Assembly (NCBI GenBank): GCA_036796755.1
Contig: DAIRCJ010000005.1
Span: forward strand, 1-42,073
Source: CALKMS01 sp036796755
GTDB lineage: Bacteria > Actinomycetota > Aquicultoria > SKW223 > CALKMS01
Direction: 5' to 3'
Length of the DNA stretch: 42,073 nucleotides
Shown here piece by piece: positions 32,668-40,764 of this stretch (the first letter of the stretch is position 1; every line of letters begins with the position of its first letter). The position numbers were made by a program, and so were the translations under genes. The notes below the pieces were generated by a model. That model had not been told where the DNA came from. It saw nothing but the letters and a program-made list of their open reading frames with translations, and made no database searches.

Positions 32668-33969
32668 TCATTTTCTCCCCATTCCTTGATAAACATAGCC
32701 TAAACGGCGCATTTCCTCCCCCGTTAGAATATTTCTGGTGTCATAAATGACTTTCCCTTTTAGAATTTCCCGGGCCTTTCCCCAGTCAATCTCTCTAAAC
32801 TCCTCCCACTCAGTTAAGACAATAACGCCATCTGCTTCTTCCATTGTTTCCATAGCCGTGGAGCAGACTTCAAGCCAGGGCAATACCTTTAAAGCATTAC
32901 TGGCCGCTTGGGGGTCATAAGCTTTTACTTCAGCTCCCTGTCTTTTTAAAAGTTCAATGATTTTCAAAGCTGGGGATTCCCGCACATCATCAGTTCCTTT
33001 CTTAAAAGCCAGGCCTAAGGCGGCTACTTTTTTCTGGCTCAAGCCCCCCAAAAGTTGAGAAAAAACCTTAACGGCATAATCCGCCTGCTCATCGTTAACT
33101 TTTAGAACCTCTTCTAAAAGAGTTTGGGGGCGGTTGATTTTTCTAGACTCGTAAACCAGGCTTTTTACATCTTTGGGGAAACAACTGCCACCAAAACCAG
33201 GGCCAGGATTTAAAAAGGCCCGGCCAATCCGATTGTCAAGGCCAATTCCTTCCATAACCTTCAAAACGTCCACCCCCCAACCATCGCAAAGGCGAGCAAT
33301 AGAGTTGGCGAAGGTTATTTTGGTGGCCAGAAAAGCATTGGCCGCATACTTAATTAACTCGGCTGTTCGGCGGTTAGTCACAATGAAAGGATAGCCTCGG
33401 GAAATTAAAGGTTCATAAAGTTTTTTAAGAAGCTCGGCCGCTTTTTCGCTTTCCACCCCTACCACTATCCTGTCGGGTTCCAGAAAATCCTTAACTGCTG
33501 TCCCTTCCTTCAAAAATTCGGGATTGGAAGCCACCTCAAAACAAGCCTGAGGAGCTAACTCTCTTATAGCTTCAGTAACCTTTTCTCCCGTTCCCACAGG
33601 AACAGTGCTTTTATCCACCACCAAAGTGAAGTTGGAACCAAGAGATAAACCAATTTCTCTTGCCACTTCCAGAACATAAGAAAGGTTAGTTGAACCATCG
33701 GGCAAAGAAGGGGTTCCGACACAGATAAAAACAACCTCTGAGTCTTTAACAGCCTCTTCCGGCCGAGCGGTAAAACTAATCTTTCCAGACTTCCTGTTTC
33801 TTTCCAGCAGCTCTTCAAGCCCTTCTTCCACAATTGGAACCCGTCCGTCCTGTAATGCCTCAAGCTTTTCCAGGTCTTTTTCCACGCAGACTAACCGATG
33901 CCCCAGTTCAGCCAAGCAAGCAGCAGTAACCAGACCTACATAACCCGCACCAAATACTCCAATTTCCAA
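32668..33969 (-). CDS. ugd: UDP-glucose/UDP-sugar 6-dehydrogenase
   Basis: 433 residues. N-terminal NAD domain IGVFGAGYVGLVTAACLAELGH, VGTPS, NPEFLKEGTAVKDF, the catalytic cysteine in GPGFGGSCFPKDVKSL (near residue 260) and the C-terminal KKGTDDVRESPA. A two-step oxidation of UDP-glucose (or a related UDP/GDP sugar) to the uronic acid. A TTG start with AAGGAGGT 5 nt upstream. It indicates a uronic acid in the surface glycan or capsule. Confidence 0.93.
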   Translation of the reverse strand: MEIGVFGAGYVGLVTAACLAELGHRLVCVEKDLEKLEALQDGRVPIVEEGLEELLERNRKSGKISFTARPEEAVKDSEVVFICVGTPSLPDGSTNLSYVLEVAREIGLSLGSNFTLVVDKSTVPVGTGEKVTEAIRELAPQACFEVASNPEFLKEGTAVKDFLEPDRIVVGVESEKAAELLKKLYEPLISRGYPFIVTNRRTAELIKYAANAFLATKITFANSIARLCDGWGVDVLKVMEGIGLDNRIGRAFLNPGPGFGGSCFPKDVKSLVYESRKINRPQTLLEEVLKVNDEQADYAVKVFSQLLGGLSQKKVAALGLAFKKGTDDVRESPALKIIELLKRQGAEVKAYDPQAASNALKVLPWLEVCSTAMETMEEADGVIVLTEWEEFREIDWGKAREILKGKVIYDTRNILTGEEMRRLGYVYQGMGRK

Positions 33970-34039
33970 AGTTTACCTCCTTAATCCTTGAATTTCCTTA
34001 CTAAAATATACCCTAAATCAAGCTGATTAAAAATGAGAT

Positions 34040-35176
34040 TCACCTTTTCCCAAGTAAAATCAGAGCCTTTTCGCTGACCTCAGCCGGACTAATTGAGGCC
34101 AGGCATTTTTTATTAGCACAAAACTTTTTTCCGCAAGGAGCACAGTCCACCTTTTCTTGAAGCAAAAAGTACTGACCCTGCCAGGGGCCCCAGATTTCCG
34201 GACGGTTAGTTCCACTGTAAACGGCAACGAAAGGCTTCCCCAGAGCCGAAGCCAGATGAAGAGGACCAGTATCTCCGCCCAGGAAAAGAGAGGCCTTTTC
34301 AATCAAAGCAATTAATTCTCTTAAGTTAAGCTTTCCCGCCAGGGAAAAAGCCTGTTTCCCAATAAATCGGGCTATATTTTCTGCCTCTTGTCTTTCTTCT
34401 TCTACTCCGGTAACAACTACCGCTAAACCTTCGTCTCTCAATTTTCTCCCAACCCGGGCAAAGTTTTCCCAAAACCACTTCTTGGCTTGAGAGCCCGCGC
34501 CCGGATGGATTATCGCAAATTCTCCCTTTATCCCTTCCTCTTCCAGTATCTTATCAACCTTCTCCTTAGCTTCAGGGGAAACATAAACTTCCAGAGACTT
34601 TTGTGAAACCTTTACTCCCAGAGCTTCAACCAGTAAAAGATGCTTTTCCACAGCATGCTTTTCAAAAGGATAATCAGGCATCACCGAAAGCAAAAAACCG
34701 CCGCCGGTTATTCCATAGCCTAGCCGAAAAGGAACCTTTGCTAATTTCATCGCTAACAAGTGGCGAAAATCGCCCCGAAAATCAATGGCTAAATCAAACT
34801 GACCCTTTTTAAGCTGAAAAGCAAGGTCTTTTACTCCTTTCCCTTTGCCAGAACGAGCAAACCAGGCAGCTTCGAAAACCTCCAGGTGATCAATTTTGGG
34901 GTTGTCTGAATAAACCCCTTGAGCCCAGGGACCAACAAAAGCTGTAATTTCAGCTTGCGGATAGGCTTTTCGCAAGTTGCTGACAGCCGGAGTGGTAAAA
35001 ACCACATCACCCAGGTGGTCAAGGATTAAGAGAGCAATCCTTTTAAATTCCAGTTTATTTTCAGGAAGTTTCAGCTCCAAAAAACTTTGAGGCGGTTGAT
35101 GAAAAAAATAACCCAGGTCAATAAGGCCTGCAAGCATTTTCCAGAGAGGATTAACCAGAACATAGCGCCTTTTCAT
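34040..35176 (-). CDS. Glycosyltransferase family 9 (heptosyltransferase-type)
   Basis: 378 residues. FKRIALLILDHLGDVVFTTPAV in the N-domain, FAIIHPGAGSQAKKWFWENFA at the domain junction, LFLGGDTGPLHLASALGKP in the C-domain, and a C-terminal cysteine cluster (CAPCGKKFCANKKC). It overlaps the flippase gene in ATGA, so translation is coupled. A probable ADP-heptose transferase building the glycan core or repeat. Confidence 0.9.
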   Translation of the reverse strand: MKRRYVLVNPLWKMLAGLIDLGYFFHQPPQSFLELKLPENKLEFKRIALLILDHLGDVVFTTPAVSNLRKAYPQAEITAFVGPWAQGVYSDNPKIDHLEVFEAAWFARSGKGKGVKDLAFQLKKGQFDLAIDFRGDFRHLLAMKLAKVPFRLGYGITGGGFLLSVMPDYPFEKHAVEKHLLLVEALGVKVSQKSLEVYVSPEAKEKVDKILEEEGIKGEFAIIHPGAGSQAKKWFWENFARVGRKLRDEGLAVVVTGVEEERQEAENIARFIGKQAFSLAGKLNLRELIALIEKASLFLGGDTGPLHLASALGKPFVAVYSGTNRPEIWGPWQGQYFLLQEKVDCAPCGKKFCANKKCLASISPAEVSEKALILLGKR

Positions 35177-36615
35177 TGCTTTACCCTCTGAAGAAAACTA
35201 CTCCAGAGAAAAGAGATTTCTTCCCATTCAAAGCCGCGCAAAAGCCAGAGGAAAAAAGTGTAAAGCATAACACCCAGAAAAATCAGGAATAAAACATGAA
35301 AACGGGTTAAAAACCAGTAAAGTGCCAGAGCCATCAATACCGAAGCCAGTAAGGGTTTTAAAAAAGAATGAAATAGTTCTTCCGGTTTGAATTTAATTTT
35401 TAAGAAAAGAGCGCTCAAAGCTACTACCCCTAAATAAGAAAGTAAAGTAGCCCAGGCTGCCCCTCTAAAGCCGTAAAGAGGAATTAAAAATAAGTTCAAG
35501 CCGAGATTAACCACCAGACCAGCTAAGTCAATGTAAAAATTGGTTTTTTGTCGGTCTTGAGCATTTAAAATGTGGATTGCCCCTTCCCTCAGGGAAAGGA
35601 AAGGAAAGGAAAAAATCAAAATGGAAAAAGCCATACTGACGAGCTTGGCCGACTTCTGATAAATAAATCCCATTAAAGAAGCTGAAAGAACAAAACCGCC
35701 CAGGGCTAAGGGAAAAGAAGCTAAACTTAAGTAACGCAAGCCCTTTTTAGCTACTTCTTCCATCGTCTCTTTCTTTTCCCGGTATAAACGCGAAAGAGAA
35801 GGAAACAAAGCCAGCATCAAAGATTGGGGAAGAAAAGCAGTGGCCTCAATTATCCGGTAGCCAGCGGTATACCATCCTGTCTGCCTGGCTCCTTTCATTG
35901 TAAAAAGGAGAACCGTGTCAACTTTAAAAAAAAGCATAAAAACCAGACTGGAAAGAACAAAAGGCCAGGCCTCTTTAAGCAACCAGCCAATAACCTTAAA
36001 ATCGGGCTGAAAATCAAAGGCAAAACCATACCGATTAAGGAGAAAAAAACTCAAGATTGAAGTTAGAGCCCAGCTGAAAAACCAGAGCCAGGAAAGAGCT
36101 AAAAGACCGTAACCCTTCATCATTAAAGCAATTCCGCCCAGACTCAGTATTAAATGACTTAAGGTTAAAACCAGAGCAAAATAAAAAGACTTCTCCAGAG
36201 CCACAAAGTTATCAATAAAAGTGTAGGTCAAAACCTGAAAAGCCAAGCTTAAAGAAAATATCCTTAAAGCAGCCAGAGTTTCCCCGTCGTAAGGAAGGAC
36301 GAAGGTTAAGCCCATTAAAAGTAAGGTATTAAAAACTATCAGAACCAGACGGATTAATAAAATGTTGCTTAAATAAACATTGGCTCTTTCCGGATGGCGA
36401 GGGATCTCTCTAAGCTGAAGATTGGTGAGGCCAAAAATGGAAATTAAAAAGAAAAAAGAAGTAAAAGAGTTGACAAAGTTATACTTGCCAAAGACTGCCT
36501 CCCCCAGCCGGCGATAAGCATAGATTATAAAAACAAAGGTCAGGACCTTGCCAAAAACCTGGCTGGCCGCCAAATAAAAGGTGTTTTTAAAAACTTTCTT
36601 TCTAAAACTCCTCAA
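35173..36615 (-). CDS. Polysaccharide flippase, Wzx/MOP family
   Basis: 480 residues with about 12-14 membrane segments, beginning with KNTFYLAASQVFGKVLTF, the typical opening of Wzx/RfbX proteins. It moves lipid-linked glycan units to the outer face of the membrane. A TTG start right after the stop of the upstream GT9 gene. With a Wzx flippase and Wzy_C proteins present, a Wzx/Wzy-type route is likely. Confidence 0.9.
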   Translation of the reverse strand: MRSFRKKVFKNTFYLAASQVFGKVLTFVFIIYAYRRLGEAVFGKYNFVNSFTSFFFLISIFGLTNLQLREIPRHPERANVYLSNILLIRLVLIVFNTLLLMGLTFVLPYDGETLAALRIFSLSLAFQVLTYTFIDNFVALEKSFYFALVLTLSHLILSLGGIALMMKGYGLLALSWLWFFSWALTSILSFFLLNRYGFAFDFQPDFKVIGWLLKEAWPFVLSSLVFMLFFKVDTVLLFTMKGARQTGWYTAGYRIIEATAFLPQSLMLALFPSLSRLYREKKETMEEVAKKGLRYLSLASFPLALGGFVLSASLMGFIYQKSAKLVSMAFSILIFSFPFLSLREGAIHILNAQDRQKTNFYIDLAGLVVNLGLNLFLIPLYGFRGAAWATLLSYLGVVALSALFLKIKFKPEELFHSFLKPLLASVLMALALYWFLTRFHVLFLIFLGVMLYTFFLWLLRGFEWEEISFLWSSFLQRVKQ

Positions 36616-36616
36616 A

Positions 36617-37795
36617 CTAAGTTACTCCCTTAAGATACCTCACCTGTTCCTGAAAAACCCGAAAGACCTCCCCAACCGAAATGGAATCCATACAGGCAAG
36701 TTCAGCGCATTTTTTAAAGCTACCCAGAATCTGGCGATAACAGGGGGCACAATCAATGCCAGCCTGAACATAGCGGTGTTTTTCACCGGGCGGCGCCAGC
36801 CGCCACCCCTCAGTCGGTCCGTATATTGTCAAAGTCGGCCGACCCAGAGCAGCCGCCATATGCATTGGACCACAGTCGTTTCCAATCACCATCCAGCTCC
36901 TTTCTAAGAGGGCAGCTGTCTGCTTTAAACTGGTCAAACCAGCCAGATTAACAACTTTCCCTTTTATTTTTTCCGCCACTTTTCTGGCAATCGCCCGGTC
37001 TCCTTCCCCACCCAGAACTAAAAAAGCCACCTCTTTCTCTTCCTTCAAAATAGCCGCAGCCAGGGCAGCAAACTTCTCTTCACCCCAGCGCTTGGAAGGC
37101 ATCACTGTTCCCGGATTAACTCCCCCGCCGGGTAGAAAAACTATGACTTTCTTATTTTCCAGGCTTTCTTTTTGGTAAACCATTTTAGCCCATTCTCTCA
37201 GCTCCGAAGAAAGATTCATTTTCATCTCCATTTCCCGGGCTTCAATCCCAATCAGAGACAAAAGGGCTAAATATCCTTCCCGTTCAGAAAAGTTATCCTC
37301 GGGCGAGCGAGGCAAAGCGTGAGTAAGGGAAAAACCCCGATTAAAAGCATTGAAACCAAGGCGATATTTTCCTCCAATCAGCCAGGCAGTTAAAATAGGG
37401 GAGATCCCCACATCGCCCACGATAATCAAATCATAACTTCTTTTTCTCTCCTCCTTTAAACGGGAGAAAAAATAAGCGGGGCGTTTAAATAAATCCCGAA
37501 GAGAAAAATAGGGAAGAAGAGATTTTAAGTCGGGATTGTCTTCTAAAACAGGTTTAGACCAGTCTCCCACCATAAAAAAAATTTCAGCTTGAGGAATTTT
37601 TTTCTTCAAGGAAGAAATCATCGGAGTCATCATTAAAACATCGCCAATACAGCACTCCCGGGAAATCAGAACTTTCTTAACTGCTCTTAAATCAATCTCT
37701 TTTTTGGACAAAAGAGGGGCAATAAACTTGCTACCAAAAAAGCAAAATAAGTCTATTAGCTTCTTAAACAATTTCCACCCTTTTTCTCTTTTCAA
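36617..37795 (-). CDS. Glycosyltransferase family 9 (heptosyltransferase-type)
   Basis: 392 residues. VKKVLISRECCIGDVLMMTPMI in the N-domain, IVFLPGGGVNPGTVMPSKRWG-like donor region, MVIGNDCGPMHMAAALGRPTLTIYGPTEGWRLAPP in the C-domain (Asp-Cys-Gly instead of Asp-Thr-Gly), and C-terminal Cys residues CAPCYRQ. The start is a TTG. First gene of the six-gene minus-strand glycan operon, 72 nt after tRNA-Val. Confidence 0.9.
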   Translation of the reverse strand: MKREKGWKLFKKLIDLFCFFGSKFIAPLLSKKEIDLRAVKKVLISRECCIGDVLMMTPMISSLKKKIPQAEIFFMVGDWSKPVLEDNPDLKSLLPYFSLRDLFKRPAYFFSRLKEERKRSYDLIIVGDVGISPILTAWLIGGKYRLGFNAFNRGFSLTHALPRSPEDNFSEREGYLALLSLIGIEAREMEMKMNLSSELREWAKMVYQKESLENKKVIVFLPGGGVNPGTVMPSKRWGEEKFAALAAAILKEEKEVAFLVLGGEGDRAIARKVAEKIKGKVVNLAGLTSLKQTAALLERSWMVIGNDCGPMHMAAALGRPTLTIYGPTEGWRLAPPGEKHRYVQAGIDCAPCYRQILGSFKKCAELACMDSISVGEVFRVFQEQVRYLKGVT

Positions 37796-37802
37796 ACAAA
37801 TT

Positions 37803-37808
37803 ATTTTA
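37803..37808 (-). promoter_or_regulatory. -10 box of the glycan operon
   Basis: TAAAAT on the minus strand, 7 nt before the TTG start at 37795, with a weak TTAATC as -35. No ribosome site. Same -10-to-start distance as at 15721 and 23561. Confidence 0.4.
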
Positions 37809-37866
37809 TCAGTAAAGCGGCGCGGGATTAACTATAAATTAAGGAAAGGCAAAAAACGGCTAAAAA

Positions 37867-37941
37867 TGGTGGGCGCTAGAGGATTTGAACCTCTGACCCC
37901 TTGCTTGTAAGGCAAGTGCTCTCCCGCTGAGCTAAGCGCCC
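37867..37941 (-). tRNA. tRNA-Val (anticodon TAC)
   Basis: Acceptor GGGCGCT pairs with AGCGCCC, D-arm GCTC/GAGC, anticodon stem CTTGC/GCAAG with loop CTTACAA, T-arm with GGTTCAAATCC. The CCA end is encoded (37869-37867). Seven nt separate it from tRNA-Lys. Confidence 0.96.
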
Positions 37942-37948
37942 CAAAAAA

Positions 37949-38024
37949 TGGTGGGCCGCGAAGGAATCGAACCTTCAACTCCCGGATTAAAAGTCCGGTA
38001 CTCTGCCAATTGAGTTAGCGGCCC
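37949..38024 (-). tRNA. tRNA-Lys (anticodon TTT)
   Basis: Acceptor GGGCCGC/GCGGCCC, anticodon stem CCGGA/TCCGG with loop CTTTTAA, T-loop GGTTCGATTCC, encoded CCA (37951-37949). Probably cotranscribed with tRNA-Val downstream. Confidence 0.96.
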
Positions 38025-38039
38025 AGAATCATAAAATAA

Positions 38040-38068
38040 ATTTTACCCTTATTAAGTTTTTACTCCAA
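38040..38068 (-). promoter_or_regulatory. Candidate promoter of the tRNA-Lys/tRNA-Val unit
   Basis: TTGGAG (38068-38063), 17 nt, TAAAAT (38045-38040), 15 nt before the tRNA-Lys 5' end. Confidence 0.5.
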
Positions 38069-38193
38069 CTGCAAACCTTATTTAAACTTAAACCAAAAAA
38101 GCTAAATTTAAAACAAAAACTTGATTTTGACAAGTATCGCTTCCTATGTTAAATTTTTTCCTCGTTTTGACTGCGCTAAATAGCCCAAATTTT

Positions 38194-38222
38194 TTGAAAT
38201 CAGAAACTTGCGCAGTTAGAAT
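38194..38222 (+). promoter_or_regulatory. Candidate promoter of tRNA-Glu
   Basis: TTGAAA (38194-38199), 17 nt, TAGAAT (38217-38222), 9 nt before the tRNA-Glu 5' end. A second possible promoter, TTGACA-17-TAAATT, lies at 38127-38155. An ACTGCGC/GCGCAGT inverted repeat flanks the first one. Confidence 0.55.
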
Positions 38223-38231
38223 ATGAGATGT

Positions 38232-38307
38232 GGCCCCATCGTCTAGAGGCCTAGGACACCGGCCTTTCAAGCCGGCGGCGGGGATTCGAATTCCCCTGGG
38301 GCCACCA
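38232..38307 (+). tRNA. tRNA-Glu (anticodon TTC)
   Basis: Acceptor GGCCCCA/TGGGGCC, anticodon stem CCGGC/GCCGG with loop CTTTCAA, T-arm GGGGATTCGAATTCCCC, encoded CCA (38305-38307). Forty-three nt before bpsA with no terminator between. Confidence 0.96.
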
Positions 38308-38350
38308 GTTTTTATTAATTAGCCTGGGAAGAAAAAAAAATGGAGGCAAA

Positions 38351-39442
38351 ATGCGTTTAAGCCTGACTGAAATAGCAGAGAAAGTTAAAGAGAAGACCTT
38401 GATACCCACCGAAGAAAAGGATGTCGTAATAATTTTAAGCTCTCTTTTAGCCAGCAACAACTTCTGGGAAATAACTTATCTTTCTCACCGGCCTTTTAAC
38501 CAGGTAGCCGAAACCCTGGGGCTCCTTTTAAACCACGGTTACATTTCAACTTCCTCCGAAGGCTTAATAAAACTTACCCCGGAAGGAAAAGAAGCCCTGG
38601 CTGAAATGGGAATTGCTCCTTTGCCAGACTACACCTGCCCCCTCTGTCAGGGTCGAGGAATTTCCCTTCAGAAACTCAGTTCTCTAAAGGAAAAATTTAA
38701 GGAAATTGCTGCCTCAAGACCGCCAGCCATAATTCAGTACGACCAGGGTTATGTAACCGAAGAGACGGCTATTTCTCGAATTGCTCATTTAGCTCAAAGA
38801 GGAGACCTTGAAAACAAAGAAATAATTTTTTTAGGCGATGATGACCTGGTAAGTATTGTTGCTGCTCTTTCTGGCTGGCCAAAAAGGGTGGTTGTTCTGG
38901 AAATTGACGAACGCCTGATTGGTTTCATTCAAAAGCAAAGCCAGAAACACGGATTAAAAATAGAAACCTATCAACATGATCTAAAATACAAGCTTCCGGC
39001 AGAACTTCTCCAAAAATTCGACACTTTCCTTACCGACCCCCCGGAAACAGTAAAAGCCCTCAAGCTTTTCATTGAGCGAGGTCTGGCCGCTTTAAAAGGG
39101 CCGGGTTGTGCTGGTTATTTTGGCCTGACTATGGCCGAGTCTTCTTTTTTTAAATGGCTCCAGTTTCAATCCCTGCTGGCAGAAAAGTTTAAAGTAGTGG
39201 TGACGGAAGCCATTCCTAACTTCAATGAGTATGTAAACTGGGACTACCTCCACTCTTCCATAAGGGAAGACCTACCTTTCCTTAAGGTTCAGCCTAACCT
39301 TAACTGGTATCGTTCAACCCAGTTCCGCATAGTTACTCTCACTGAATCGGTAGCTAGCAACGAAGACCTTCTGGATGAAGATATCTATGTTGATGAGGAA
39401 TCCCTTATCTACACCCGCCAGGGAGAGCTCCGTGTGGAGTAA
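38351..39442 (+). CDS. bpsA: Branched-chain polyamine synthase, N4-bis(aminopropyl)spermidine synthase family
   Basis: 363 residues. An N-terminal winged-helix-like part (about 1-90), a CPLCQGRG zinc-ribbon-like pair near 95, QYDQGYVTEETAISRIA near 130, and the methyltransferase-like core IFLGDDDLVSIVAALSG with the Gly-Asp-Asp-Asp motif of BpsA (formerly DUF43), TDPPET as active-site loop, ending in an acidic tail. These enzymes add aminopropyl groups from decarboxylated AdoMet to the inner nitrogen of spermidine; they are known from hyperthermophilic archaea and Thermus. GGAGG precedes the ATG. It heads an operon with speE and speB, which supports the assignment. Confidence 0.88.
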   Translation: MRLSLTEIAEKVKEKTLIPTEEKDVVIILSSLLASNNFWEITYLSHRPFNQVAETLGLLLNHGYISTSSEGLIKLTPEGKEALAEMGIAPLPDYTCPLCQGRGISLQKLSSLKEKFKEIAASRPPAIIQYDQGYVTEETAISRIAHLAQRGDLENKEIIFLGDDDLVSIVAALSGWPKRVVVLEIDERLIGFIQKQSQKHGLKIETYQHDLKYKLPAELLQKFDTFLTDPPETVKALKLFIERGLAALKGPGCAGYFGLTMAESSFFKWLQFQSLLAEKFKVVVTEAIPNFNEYVNWDYLHSSIREDLPFLKVQPNLNWYRSTQFRIVTLTESVASNEDLLDEDIYVDEESLIYTRQGELRVE

Positions 39443-39908
39443 ACCAAACACAGTTTCTTTAGTCAAAGGTAGCGGCGAAGGACTAACTCCTTTAAACGCC
39501 TTTGACCAGGCTCTTCTTAATGCCGGAATTGGGAACTTAAATCTAATTAAAGTTTCTAGTATCTTGCCTTCTAAAATTCAGCTAAGGCCCCTCCCTGAAA
39601 TTGAAGCTGGTTCTCTGATTCCAGCCGTTTATTCCACTATTACCAGTAACATCGCTGGTGAAACCATTTCGGCTTGTGTTGGAGCGGGCTTCAGCCAGGA
39701 TAGCTTTGGTTTGCTTTACGAGTATTCTCACCGGGGAGAAGCTCGAACAGCTGAAGAAGTGGTTAAAAGGATGCTTGAGGAGGGCTTCAAAATGAGAAAA
39801 ATGAAAGCTTCAAAAATCATCCTGGTCTCAGCTGAACACCAGGTGGAAAGAGTGGGCTGTGTGGTAGCTGCCGCTATCCTCTGGCAGGAAAATGATGGAA
39901 GAAAATAA
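39432..39908 (+). CDS. Pyruvoyl-dependent arginine decarboxylase
   Basis: 158 residues from GTG 39432, placed 4 nt after GGGAGAG; the frame is open further upstream but those residues lie inside bpsA and are not family-like. SLVKGSGEGLTPLNAFDQAL near the N-terminus and NLIKVSSILP, where the chain cleaves itself between the two serines to form the pyruvoyl group. ITSNIAGETISACVGAG and the Glu-rich C-terminal part match. It converts arginine to agmatine, the entry to polyamines. It overlaps bpsA by 11 nt and speE by 17 nt. Confidence 0.92.
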   Translation: MWSKPNTVSLVKGSGEGLTPLNAFDQALLNAGIGNLNLIKVSSILPSKIQLRPLPEIEAGSLIPAVYSTITSNIAGETISACVGAGFSQDSFGLLYEYSHRGEARTAEEVVKRMLEEGFKMRKMKASKIILVSAEHQVERVGCVVAAAILWQENDGRK

Positions 39909-40764
39909 TAGCTGGCAAACTGAGTATATAAACGCTAACTACGGCCAGACCTATCGCTTAAAAAAGAAAATTCTGGCCGAAAAAAGCCCCTATCAGAAAA
40001 TTGAGCTGGTTGAAACTCTGGAGTTTGGAAAAATGCTTCTGCTTGATGGAGCAGTTCAAACCACTGAAAAAGATGAGTTTATCTACCACGAAATGCTGGT
40101 TCATCCTGCCCTCCTTGCTCATCCCCGACCCTCCCGGGTTCTGATTATCGGCGGAGGTGACGGCGGAAGCTTAAAAAGAGTTTTAGAGCATCCGGTTGAA
40201 GAAGTAGTAATGGTGGAAATGGACCCAAGAGTAGTTGAAATCTCCCGGGAACATCTACCTGACATCTCCCAAAAAGCCTTTGAAGACCGAAGGACCAATT
40301 TAATTTTTGCCAATGGTTATGAGTTTTTAAAAAAAGAAAGGGGTCTTTTTGATGTCATTCTGGTTGACTCAACCGACCCGGTTGGAGAGGCCGCTGTTCT
40401 TTTTTCCGAAGAATTTTATCGACTGGCTTTCTCCTCTCTGACCGAAGAAGGTATTTTAGTTACTCAAAGTGGTTCCGTTTTTTATCAGCTTAAAGAACTT
40501 TGCCAGACTTTCTCTAATTTGAAGAAAGTTTTTCCTGGTGTCTATGTTTATCTGGCCAACATTCCAACTTACCCTGGCTGTCTCTGGAGTTTTTCCCTTG
40601 GGAGTAAGCTTCATCAGCCCCCTTTAATACCTTTAAGCGAAAAAGAAAGAAGAATGGTGGAAAGAGGATTTAAGTCCCGCTACTACAACCTGGAAGTCGA
40701 CCTGGCTGCTTTTGCCCTGCCCGTGTTTCTCAAGGAAGCTTTAAATGAAACTGAGTCCTCCTGA
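39892..40764 (+). CDS. speE: Polyamine aminopropyltransferase (spermidine synthase family)
   Basis: 290 residues. N-terminal beta-domain with KMLLLDGAVQTTEKDEFIYHEML, the nucleotide site VLIIGGGDGGSLKRVLEH, VEMDPRVVEISRE, and the catalytic DVILVDSTDPVG. It transfers an aminopropyl group from decarboxylated AdoMet to putrescine or agmatine. In thermophiles with this gene set agmatine can be the acceptor, giving aminopropylagmatine. Two ATGs are adjacent (39892, 39895). Confidence 0.93.
   Translation: MMEENNSWQTEYINANYGQTYRLKKKILAEKSPYQKIELVETLEFGKMLLLDGAVQTTEKDEFIYHEMLVHPALLAHPRPSRVLIIGGGDGGSLKRVLEHPVEEVVMVEMDPRVVEISREHLPDISQKAFEDRRTNLIFANGYEFLKKERGLFDVILVDSTDPVGEAAVLFSEEFYRLAFSSLTEEGILVTQSGSVFYQLKELCQTFSNLKKVFPGVYVYLANIPTYPGCLWSFSLGSKLHQPPLIPLSEKERRMVERGFKSRYYNLEVDLAAFALPVFLKEALNETESS

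Noticed and set aside
37704..37910. Small plus-strand frame ending GARGFEPLTPCL
   Set aside because: It is the well-known false translation of the reverse complement of a tRNA (here tRNA-Val).
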